Shown here: positions 17,242-23,489 of the stretch, one piece after another | Numbering within the stretch: position 1 is the stretch's first letter | How the letters are laid out: each line of letters opens with the position of its first letter | Assembly (NCBI RefSeq): GCF_001664485.1 | Contig: NZ_CP013633.1 | Span: 186,001-250,000 of the forward strand | Source: Rhizobium sp. N324 | Lineage (GTDB): Bacteria > Pseudomonadota > Alphaproteobacteria > Rhizobiales > Rhizobiaceae | Length of the DNA stretch: 64,000 nucleotides | Reading direction: 5' to 3' | Notes under the pieces: model-generated | The model's database searches: none | The model's input: the letters and a program-made list of their open reading frames with translations, nothing else | Told to the model about the DNA's origin: nothing | Translations under genes and position numbers: made by a program

Positions 17242-17636
17242 GGCTGCTGTTCGATACACATGCCTTGCTGTGGTGGCTGAACGACGACGAGAAGCTAGGG
17301 AACCATGCGCGTCGCCTTATCGGCGATCCCTAGAATGATGTCCTCGTCAGTGCTGTCTCGCTTTGGGAAATCACTGTGAAGCTGCGCATCGGCAAACTTG
17401 ATGCCGATATCGAAGAGATTGTTGCGATTTTGCCGGATCAAGGTTTCGACCGGCTGGATATCTCGGACGCGCATCTTATCGCTCTCGCTGCTCTTCCACT
17501 TCATCACCGCGATCCTTTCGATCATCTGCTCATGGCGCAAGCCGTGGCGGGGGGAGCGTATTTGGTTTCGGACGATCAAAATGCCGCGCTTTATGGCATT
17601 CCGTTTGTGACTTGCTCCGATCCTGTTGCCTTGTGA
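17238..17636 (+). pseudogene. VapC-like PIN toxin gene with an in-frame amber codon
   Basis: Starting at a GTG that overlaps the antitoxin stop, the frame reads VRLLFDTHALLWWLNDDEKL, then GNHARRLIGDP, TAG (17331-17333), and continues in the same frame as NDVLVSAVSLWEITVKLRIG to DAHLIALAALPLHHRDPFDH and LVSDDQNAALYGIPFV. All PIN motifs are present apart from the single nonsense codon, where relatives have a Glu or similar residue (GAG to TAG would explain it). The toxin is thus probably inactive unless the codon is read through, leaving an antitoxin without its partner. Confidence 0.88.
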
Positions 17637-18243
17637 TCTCACCGAGCTTGGCTCCGCGGATGAAGCCGGCTCAGATCGTTCCGGTTGCGTGTTTGCCAAT
17701 GGCGATGTACCTGGCGACCCATCGGCGGCTCAGGTGCTTGGGAGCGGGCACGTTTGGGGAAGATCACTCATTCGACACCCGCGTGAACAGCTTCACCCGG
17801 GATTGGAGCACGGTCTGCAGACGGCAATGCGGTGCCGCGGCGACCTCGCCGATCGGCAGAAATGCTATCGAGGTGCTCACAGCCTGCCGCAGCCGGGAGC
17901 GGGCGAGGGATTATGTTGATCGACATGCGGGCGAAGCGTCCGTGGAGTGCGCGGCCAATATCCCCCAGTGCTTGGACCGGGGGGCCATGATGGTTTGTCG
18001 CAGCCTTCGATTGCCCCGAACCATTCCCGTTTTATGTCGCTCATATAGACGACCGCCTGCTTTTGCGGCCAACCCCTGAAGGGGTAAGACTCGCCCGAAA
18101 TTTTTGCAAAATTCGATTTCGGTTCGCTTGTCCTGGTGGAAAATAGAATTTTGCAAAATTTTCAGGCGAGCTGACCGCAGCAGGTCGGCCGTCTCTTCGT
18201 GCGCCATCGGGAATGGTCCCGAGCAACCGAAGAGACAACAACC
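17637..18243. promoter_or_regulatory. Long gap with a pair of TTTTGCAAAA palindromes ahead of the DUF736 gene
   Basis: The first ~430 bases contain nothing I can name. At 18090-18114 and 18145-18170 lie two arms of a near-perfect inverted repeat, each containing the self-complementary core TTTTGCAAAA (18102-18111 and 18149-18158), centres 47 bases apart. The arms end in CTCGCC and GGCGAG. A dimeric repressor or a partition-like protein could bind here. A weaker hairpin (GTCGGCC...) and the sequence CCGAAGAGACAACAACC precede the DUF736 start. Confidence 0.5.
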
Positions 18244-18567
18244 ATGGCCACCACGATCGCAACGCTCACGCAGAAGACCGACGGCATCCTCGAAGGCGTC
18301 TTCGCCACGATCCGGGTCAACGCCCCGATCGCCATCGTCCCAAATGCCAGCAAGGCAAGCGAAGAAGCGCCCGACTACCGCGTCATCCACCGCAAGACGG
18401 GCTTCGAGATCGGCGCCGCCTGGAACCGCATCGCGCGGCAGACCGGCGAGGAATACCTCTCAGTGAAGCTTGAGGCTCCCGAGATCGGTGTGATCTTCGG
18501 CAATCTCGCACCGGCACCCGGCGGCGATCCTAGCAAGAAGGTGATCCTCTGGAACAGCCCGAACTGA
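18244..18567 (+). CDS. DUF736-family plasmid protein
   Basis: A 107-residue DUF736 protein, a family found almost only on alphaproteobacterial plasmids and integrated elements. It shows the family pattern: GVFATIRVNAPIAIVPN near residues 20-35, DYRVIHRKTGFEIGAAWNRI in the middle and EYLSVKLEAPE near the end. The predicted fold is mainly beta strands. Function is unknown to me. The ATG at 18244 is preceded by a weak purine-rich site; the open frame upstream is not conserved-looking. A GC-rich hairpin 14 bases after the stop probably ends the transcript. Confidence 0.92.
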   Translation: MATTIATLTQKTDGILEGVFATIRVNAPIAIVPNASKASEEAPDYRVIHRKTGFEIGAAWNRIARQTGEEYLSVKLEAPEIGVIFGNLAPAPGGDPSKKVILWNSPN

Positions 18568-18580
18568 AGAACAAAGCGAG

Positions 18581-18602
18581 CGGCCCCGAGCAATCGGGGC
18601 CG
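18581..18602 (+). terminator. Hairpin after the DUF736 gene
   Basis: A perfect 9-base stem CGGCCCCGA/TCGGGGCCG with a GCAA tetraloop, 14 bases downstream of the DUF736 stop. No T-run follows, so it may act with Rho or as an RNA-stabilising element. Confidence 0.55.
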
Positions 18603-18637
18603 GCTTCGCCGTATCTCAGGTTTTGCGCGCAATAGCG

Positions 18638-18672
18638 GGATTGAAAGCGGGCATCGAGCCCGCTTTCAATCC
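18638..18672. repeat. Perfect 15-base inverted repeat
   Basis: Arms GGATTGAAAGCGGGC and GCCCGCTTTCAATCC are separated by five bases (ATCGA). It could be a strong transcription barrier or a protein-binding dyad. It lies between the DUF736 gene and the structured leader of the next small gene. Confidence 0.6.
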
Positions 18673-18749
18673 TCCTGTCGTGCCACACGAGACCAAGGAC
18701 ACTGTCTGATCAGATACTTGAAGTCTGCCGTGAGGCTCGTGCCGCCTCA

Positions 18750-18862
18750 AGGACTTCGCGGCCCCTCCAATTTTCAGCCGACGCCCTGAAGGGCACCGTC
18801 AGAAAATCGGTTCCTCCGCTCGCCGGCTCCGCCGGTCGCTGACGCGATCCTTGACCCGGCCC
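18750..18862 (+). promoter_or_regulatory. Structured leader, copy A, ahead of a 58-residue gene
   Basis: The segment shares with 19826-19917 the order CCAATTTT, a foldable GC-rich insert, GAAAAATCGGTTCC or GAAAATCGGTTCC, then CCGCT, further short stems and CCTTGACCC. The AATTTTC/GAAAAT pieces can pair. In both copies an open reading frame starts 40-55 bases after CCTTGACCC, which suggests a shared untranslated leader. Confidence 0.45.
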
Positions 18863-18903
18863 GATCCTCACGACCCCGGGCGTCATCTTTCACATTTCAG
18901 GAG

Positions 18904-19080
18904 ATGACGACGATGACGATTGCACTCGAAATTCAGGTTGAGGAACTGCGGGCCGAGCTCAGGAACGCCGATCCGGCTGAGCGCCGCCAGATCGAAGCGG
19001 AGCTGGAGATCGCTCGGGCCGAACTGAGGGTAGCGATCGCCGAGCAGGAGGGCGCCATCGACGCCGCGCCACCCTTCTGA
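18904..19080 (+). CDS. Small acidic helical plasmid protein
   Basis: A 58-residue protein starting MTTMTIALEIQVEELRAEL and containing RNADPAERRQIEAELEIARA. It is almost wholly predicted helix with a heptad-like pattern of Leu/Ile/Ala, so a short coiled coil is likely. The ATG follows CAGGAG. Its leader resembles the one ahead of the gene at 19971. I do not recognise a named family; small proteins of this kind are common on rhizobial plasmids. It was too short to be certain, but start signal and codon use look genuine. Confidence 0.65.
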   Translation: MTTMTIALEIQVEELRAELRNADPAERRQIEAELEIARAELRVAIAEQEGAIDAAPPF

Positions 19081-19161
19081 GGGCGGCGTGTGCCTCCTCG
19101 CCTGGGCCGGCGCGCCGGATCGACCGGCGCGTCGACCCGAAGCTACGCTTCACGCCGATAA

Positions 19162-19467
19162 TTACCGGCAAGGACCAGGAAGACTTCCGCGGACAGCCCG
19201 GACCATGGGTTCCCGCCCGGCATTTGTGTTCGGCCTATAGCCGCGCGCACGTTTTGATCGGAGAAGTTCGAGGAACATACGGACTGCATCCTCCTCTCTG
19301 TCGAAGTGATGCACCATGGCTTGTCCGATCGTTCCGATGCGTCCCCATCGCCGCGTCAGGCAAGGTGTGCCGAACAACGTCGGTTCGATTGCGAGCGCGT
19401 AGAAGCGCGCCATGTTTTTCGTCGCGTCCGTGCGTTCGATGTAGAGCTGATAGGGTTGAGTGAGCAT
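19162..19467 (-). CDS. WGR-domain protein
   Basis: A 101-residue single-domain WGR protein. After the start MLTQPYQLYIERTDATKNMA comes FYALAIEPTLFGTPCLTRRW and GRIGTIGQAMVHHFDREEDA, with the Trp-Gly-Arg signature in RRWGRIGT. WGR domains bind nucleic acid ends in PARPs, and stand-alone versions are frequent on rhizobial plasmids. The start at 19467 matches the family; the longer frame to 19590 does not. It stands alone on the minus strand. The tail after residue 85 is basic. Confidence 0.88.
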   Translation of the reverse strand: MLTQPYQLYIERTDATKNMARFYALAIEPTLFGTPCLTRRWGRIGTIGQAMVHHFDREEDAVRMFLELLRSKRARGYRPNTNAGREPMVRAVRGSLPGPCR

Positions 19468-19511
19468 GACGGAGAGTCGCCTCTTCCAGCCTTTGCGTCT
19501 AACGACACTTA

Positions 19512-19543
19512 TGAATCGGTCGGCCCACACCGATTCATTTTTG
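19512..19543 (+). terminator. Terminator-like hairpin with T-run
   Basis: Stem TGAATCGG/CCGATTCA with a 10-base loop, followed by TTTTTG on the plus strand. It would end plus-strand transcription entering from the 58-residue gene and limit antisense transcription over the WGR gene. Confidence 0.5.
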
Positions 19544-19825
19544 TGATGATCGTCGAAGCCGAAGATCATAAATTTGGGCGAGCCGGCCAATCGCCGGCCG
19601 GGTGCTATTCGCTCCGCTCACGGAGCCCGAACACCGTCTGCGCCTCCGGTCACGCCCCCTCTCGCGGAATGACGTGAGCGAATTGCCCAGCCGCAGGGCG
19701 GGGTTCTATCCTCGATACCTGCTGCCGGCTCACGCCGGAAACGGTCGCGTCCCCTTCGGGTCCGCGGGTCTCTTCTCTCTCTGACGTCCAATTTTACTCC
19801 AGCAAATCCGGCGTCAAGGACGGCG

Positions 19826-19917
19826 CGTCTCCCCCAATTTTTCCGCTGCTGCGTTTCACTGCGCTCTGGAAAAATCGGTTCCCCCGCTTGCGAGCCGCGT
19901 TCCGCGGTCCTTGACCC
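19826..19917 (+). promoter_or_regulatory. Structured leader, copy B
   Basis: Second copy of the leader seen at 18750-18862. Here CCAATTTTTCC and GGAAAAATCGG flank a GC-rich insert and can pair, followed by CCCCCGCTTGC, a short stem (CCGCG...CGCGG) and CCTTGACCCC. The region from 19544 to 19825 before it is GC-rich with no supported gene. Confidence 0.45.
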
Positions 19918-19970
19918 CTCTTTGCAACAGAGTGGCCGATCTCCGTCATCAAGATGAAGGAGATCACATT

Positions 19971-20453
19971 ATGACAACCGATCAGAACCTCATGCTCTAC
20001 ACCAAGCTTGCCGGCTTCCGGCTCGTCGTCCTGGCAAACCGCTTCGGCTGCGACAGCGATTTTTCACGAGAGCTTCACGATCGCCTGGTTGAGGGGCTCG
20101 ACGCGGCAATCGATCGGATCCGCGTCATCATGGAATTGGAAAGAAGTGTTCTCATCGGGGAGGATGAATTCGCCGAATATCAGCTGGAGGGCGAGATCGA
20201 GATTTTCGGGCGCTTCACTATCAATCTGCTGGACGAACTCGAATTTGATTACGACACGCATGAATTCCGCGTCAACGGCGGCGATTGGATGAGCGCTTGG
20301 GCTGCCGACGACACTGGCGTCGATATCAACTATCCTGAGCTCGTTGCGCTGATTGCGGACGAACTCGGCTCGCTGGCGCCGATCATCAAGGATATCACGT
20401 TGGCAACTCGCATCCCGGTCTATGCGGGGCGCGCCGTTTGGTCATGGTGGTAG
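19971..20453 (+). CDS. Uncharacterised 160-residue plasmid protein
   Basis: The protein starts MTTDQNLMLYTKLAGFRLVV and is acidic overall. No catalytic motif, signal peptide or membrane segment is visible. The middle part (LEGEIEIFGRFTINLLDELE) looks like beta strand followed by helix, and the end carries PVYAGRAVWSWW. The start is chosen because the preceding sequence is AAGGAGATCACATT, a strong ribosome binding site, and the 20 codons upstream look non-coding. It follows the structured leader at 19826. I do not recognise the family. A hairpin after its stop may be a terminator. Confidence 0.72.
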   Translation: MTTDQNLMLYTKLAGFRLVVLANRFGCDSDFSRELHDRLVEGLDAAIDRIRVIMELERSVLIGEDEFAEYQLEGEIEIFGRFTINLLDELEFDYDTHEFRVNGGDWMSAWAADDTGVDINYPELVALIADELGSLAPIIKDITLATRIPVYAGRAVWSWW

Positions 20454-20470
20454 CAGCACCATCTCACATA

Positions 20471-20501
20471 CTGAGAGGCGACAGACGAGGTTGCCTCTCA
20501 G
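20471..20501 (+). terminator. Hairpin downstream of the 160-residue gene
   Basis: Nine-base perfect stem CTGAGAGGC/GCCTCTCAG with a 13-base loop, starting 17 bases after the stop codon. No T-run follows. Confidence 0.5.
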
Positions 20502-20607
20502 TTGCCGATGGCCCTCAAGTGAGCAGAGGAAGGACGGCTGCGAAGTTTCACAACAATCGCAGTAATGTTGTAAATGCTGTAAATTCCAGCGATAGCAAGG
20601 AAGCCCA

Positions 20608-20877
20608 ATGCCGAAGCCAAGCGGGACGTATTCAACCAGTGACCTCTCACGTAAATCCGGCGACATCATCGCCGAGGCGCTGCGTCATCCGGTGACGATC
20701 ACCCAGCGGAACAAACCCCGGCTGGTTCTCCTCAATATCGAAGATTATCAGCAACTGATCAGGCAGGCAGACCGACGCACCGTCGGCACTATCGAAACGA
20801 TGCCCGATGAGCTTTTTGCCGAACTCGAAAACGCCGTCGACGCCTATGCCGGCGAGGACGAGGTGGGCCGCTCATAA
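20608..20877 (+). CDS. Phd/YefM-like antitoxin without a partner
   Basis: An 89-residue protein of the Phd/YefM antitoxin family: TYSTSDLSRKSGDIIAEALR and VTITQRNKPRLVLLNIEDYQ form the dimerising DNA-binding half; the C-terminal part (TMPDELFAELENAVDAYAGE) is an acidic tail of the kind that neutralises a toxin. No toxin gene follows: the next gene is traG, convergent and only 8 bases away. It could be an orphan, could repress its own promoter, or could protect the cell against a toxin encoded elsewhere. Confidence 0.85.
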   Translation: MPKPSGTYSTSDLSRKSGDIIAEALRHPVTITQRNKPRLVLLNIEDYQQLIRQADRRTVGTIETMPDELFAELENAVDAYAGEDEVGRS

Positions 20878-20885
20878 AACCACGA

Positions 20886-22805
20886 TCATAGCACCGGTTT
20901 GACGAAACGATTGACCTTAGCTGCCTGATCCATCTCCTTTCGCCGGAAGTAGATCGCCCGGCCGCAGCGGATCGGACTATGCCCCTGGACGATGATGATC
21001 TGCTCGTCCTTCCTCATCGACTGGGTGATCTCGTGCGGCATGATCAGCGGCCGGCGCTGGAAGTTGACGTTCTCGGATCTCCTGGATGCATTGTTCTTCG
21101 TGTCCCAGCCGATGTTGCGGGAACTGCCCTTCACCTCCACCGTCATCTCGCCACATTGCGCAGAGACGTTGCGCGCCGTGTCGAGCGCCTTGATCGCTGC
21201 GTAAGAGGCGAACGCGCAGCCATCGATCCATGACGTCGCGCCATCCTTCCCGAAATGCCGCTCCAACTGCCCGACCGATTGGTACATCAACATCATCGAG
21301 ATGCCGTACTTGCGGCCGCGGTCGCGCGCCTCCTCGAGCACGCGCATGTAGCCAAGAAGATCGACCTCATCGAGCATGAACAGCGCCCGGCGCTGGAAGG
21401 CGCCGTCGGCCTGCACCATGGCGTTGATGAGCGAGCCGATGATCACACGAGCGATGCCCGGATAGGAGCGCAGGATCGATGCGGAGATGTTGAGGAAGAC
21501 GTCCTTCTTGCCCGAAACGATATCACTCGATTTGAAGGCATTGCCGCAGACGAGCGCGGCATAGCTGTCGAGCGACAGCCACTGGGTATCCTTCGATGCT
21601 GTGGAATAGACGCCCGAAAACGTCTGCTCGGTCATGTTGGTGAAGACGCCGAGCGTTTCGCGGATGAAGGCCGAACCGGAATGCTCCTGAATGTCGCGCA
21701 GCATAGCGAGCACCGAGGGCTCCGGTTCGGAAACGATCTGGCGGAGACTGCGCAAGCTTCGCCGGCCGTCATATTCGGGCGAGAGCATCACATGGGCGAG
21801 CAGACCGGTCAGGAGGTTGTGCGCCTGGTTCTGGAAGTAGGATCCCGTCGAGCTTTCGAAGCGAAGGCTTTCCGACAGCAGCATATGGGCAATGCCGACG
21901 ATGTCCTCTTCCTTTTGCTTGGATGCTTCGATCCCGTCGAGCACGTTGAAGCCCATGATCGGGTTCGTCGGATCGAGCACCATGACCTCGCGCTTGAGGG
22001 CGCGGGCTCGGTGTTCGGCCACCATTGGTGCGACCTCGGTGGAGGGATCGAGGCAGATCAACGGCCCGCTATAGCGCAGCGCCGTCGGGACGACGTTGCT
22101 GGTGGTCTTGTATCCGCCCGATCCCGCGAAAAACAGCATATGGGTGGAATCGAAGTCCTGTCTGTAGGTGAGCAATGGCGCCTTCCCGCCCTGTCCCCAG
22201 GTGCTACGATCGTTTGCATCGAAGGGAAGCGCACGGACGATTTCCTTGTCGACCCGATAGCGCTCGCCGACGACGATTTCCCCATCCGGCGGAAACAATT
22301 TTCCTGCTGCCGCCATCGGCAGCCAATCGGCATCTCCGAATATTCCCCGCCGGGCACGCTTGATTTCATCTGGCACGACGACGGAGATGCGGGCGGACAC
22401 CGCTACTGCCATGAAGCCGGCGACGGCGGCGATGACTGCGACCATATCAAGATAGGACAGCGCTCGATCCCACGGAACGACCCGGGCCTGCACAGTCGGT
22501 GCAAGCCGGCCGAATTCGCGCAGCGCATAGAAGGCGGCAACGCCGAGAAAACACAAAAGACTTGCCATGGCGACCGGCCTTCGCCAATGCAGCGGCAAGG
22601 CCCACACGGTCAGAAGCCCGGCAAGAGGTCCGAACAGTAGAGGCGGCACAGGTGCTGCTCGCAGGAACCAATATTCCATCCTTCCCGACATGCCGGCGGC
22701 GAGTCCCGGCCACCGCCAGCCAACAATGTAGATTGTGATCGTGGTGACGGCGATCGGCACCAAAACCAGTAACAGGCTCGGATGCGGTTTCCCTCTTAGG
22801 CCCAT
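20886..22805 (-). CDS. traG: TraG, type IV coupling protein (VirD4 family)
   Basis: A 639-residue coupling protein that brings the relaxase-DNA complex to the secretion channel. The N-terminal part has membrane segments at about residues 11-30, 51-70, 78-95 and 118-137. Walker A is GSGGYKTT at about residues 228-235 and Walker B is LFMLDEVDLL at about 475-484. The sequence of conserved boxes (LICLDPSTEVAPMVAEHRAR and KKDVFLNISASILRSYPG) matches TraG of Ti-type plasmids. It is the last gene of traC-traD-traG and overlaps traD by 10 bases. Confidence 0.95.
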   Translation of the reverse strand: MGLRGKPHPSLLLVLVPIAVTTITIYIVGWRWPGLAAGMSGRMEYWFLRAAPVPPLLFGPLAGLLTVWALPLHWRRPVAMASLLCFLGVAAFYALREFGRLAPTVQARVVPWDRALSYLDMVAVIAAVAGFMAVAVSARISVVVPDEIKRARRGIFGDADWLPMAAAGKLFPPDGEIVVGERYRVDKEIVRALPFDANDRSTWGQGGKAPLLTYRQDFDSTHMLFFAGSGGYKTTSNVVPTALRYSGPLICLDPSTEVAPMVAEHRARALKREVMVLDPTNPIMGFNVLDGIEASKQKEEDIVGIAHMLLSESLRFESSTGSYFQNQAHNLLTGLLAHVMLSPEYDGRRSLRSLRQIVSEPEPSVLAMLRDIQEHSGSAFIRETLGVFTNMTEQTFSGVYSTASKDTQWLSLDSYAALVCGNAFKSSDIVSGKKDVFLNISASILRSYPGIARVIIGSLINAMVQADGAFQRRALFMLDEVDLLGYMRVLEEARDRGRKYGISMMLMYQSVGQLERHFGKDGATSWIDGCAFASYAAIKALDTARNVSAQCGEMTVEVKGSSRNIGWDTKNNASRRSENVNFQRRPLIMPHEITQSMRKDEQIIIVQGHSPIRCGRAIYFRRKEMDQAAKVNRFVKPVL

Positions 22806-23035
22806 CTCACCTTCTCCTCGAGATGCAATGAACCGTTCCTCAGCGAGGGGGCCTTGAAAGCCTCTTCGCCGATATTGCGCAGCCGCCGATGCTCGATGGA
22901 GCCTGGGACGAGCTTTGCCAGTTCTATGAGGCCGCCGAGCAGGAATGCCCGATCGGCTTTCGACAGCCCGGCTTTGACGACGATTCCGCCGAGCAGGAAC
23001 TTCTCGCGCGCGTCGCGCTTGCGCTCAGCCGTCAT
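22796..23035 (-). CDS. traD: TraD, relaxosome accessory protein
   Basis: A 79-residue protein with the TraD pattern of Ti-type plasmids: KRDAREKFLLGGIVVKAGLS then KADRAFLLGGLIELAKLV. The family is small, helical and needed with TraA and TraC for DNA processing at oriT; the exact role is not settled. The ATG at 23035 overlaps the end of traC by 11 bases and the stop overlaps traG, so the three genes are translationally coupled. The longer frame beginning at 23218 is out of frame with traC and lacks family resemblance. Confidence 0.9.
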   Translation of the reverse strand: MTAERKRDAREKFLLGGIVVKAGLSKADRAFLLGGLIELAKLVPGSIEHRRLRNIGEEAFKAPSLRNGSLHLEEKVRWA

Positions 23036-23354
23036 TTGGCACCTGCCCCTGCGCTCCAGCGCCGCTATCTCCAGATCGACGCGCTTGAGGAGCGGGGCCA
23101 GCGGCGCCTTTCCTTTCCCCCTTTCGAAATCGCGCGGCGATCTCCTCGATGATCCGATCGACCTCCTCGTCGGCGATCTCCATCTCCGCAAGCCCGGTTC
23201 TGGTCGCGGCGCGGGCAAACCGCTCGGCCGATTTAACTATCAACAATCGTTTGCGTTCGCGCAGCTTTTCGATCTGGGCGTCGAGATCGGAAATCGATGA
23301 TTTTACAGCCACCGCCAGTTCCTTTCCGTTTTCAGATAATCGCACCGATGCCAT
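23025..23354 (-). CDS. traC: TraC, oriT-processing accessory protein
   Basis: A 109-residue basic protein beginning MASVRLSENGKELAVAVKSS. The first ~40 residues form a coiled-coil-like helix (LDAQIEKLRERKRLLIV), typical of TraC of Ti-type plasmids, which helps the TraA relaxase at oriT. There is no Shine-Dalgarno sequence before this ATG: the bases directly upstream on the minus strand are AGTTAGTATA, part of the TATACT-N13-TAGT motif. The transcript may start very close to the ATG, giving a leaderless or near-leaderless message. A 1322-codon open frame that runs antisense to traA and ends here is an artefact. Confidence 0.92.
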   Translation of the reverse strand: MASVRLSENGKELAVAVKSSISDLDAQIEKLRERKRLLIVKSAERFARAATRTGLAEMEIADEEVDRIIEEIAARFRKGERKGAAGPAPQARRSGDSGAGAQGQVPNDG

Positions 23355-23377
23355 TATACTAACTAGAATAAAATAGT
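23355..23377 (+). promoter_or_regulatory. Candidate operator, TATACT-N13-TAGT, copy 3
   Basis: In the traC/traA intergenic region, directly adjoining the traC start codon, the plus strand reads TATACT, 13 AT-rich bases, TAGT. Compared with copy 2, the first eleven bases and the distance to TAGTAA are the same. A repressor bound here would cover the traC start region and lie ahead of traA. Confidence 0.58.
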
Positions 23378-23430
23378 AAAATGCGTTAGCGTGCAACCGG
23401 AAAAACGGCATCGGCCCTACGGTCCGATCG

Positions 23431-23475
23431 GTTTGAGGGCGCAATATACGTCGCTGTCGCGACGTGCTTGGGCCA
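23431..23475 (+). other. oriT: Origin of transfer (oriT), Ti-plasmid type nic region
   Basis: The segment contains GGGCGCAATATACGTCGCTG followed by TCGCGACG. This closely resembles the nic region of Agrobacterium Ti plasmids and the related Q-type (RSF1010-like) family. ACGTCGCTGTCGCGACGT forms an imperfect dyad next to the nic sequence. Its place between divergent traC and traA is where Ti-type plasmids carry oriT. The precise nick position is inferred from the family, not visible. Confidence 0.85.
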
Positions 23476-23489
23476 GTCTGGAGACGCCA

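Noticed and set aside
21255..22640. 461-codon plus-strand frame
   Set aside because: Antisense shadow of traG; composition rich in Arg/His/Asp typical for such shadows.
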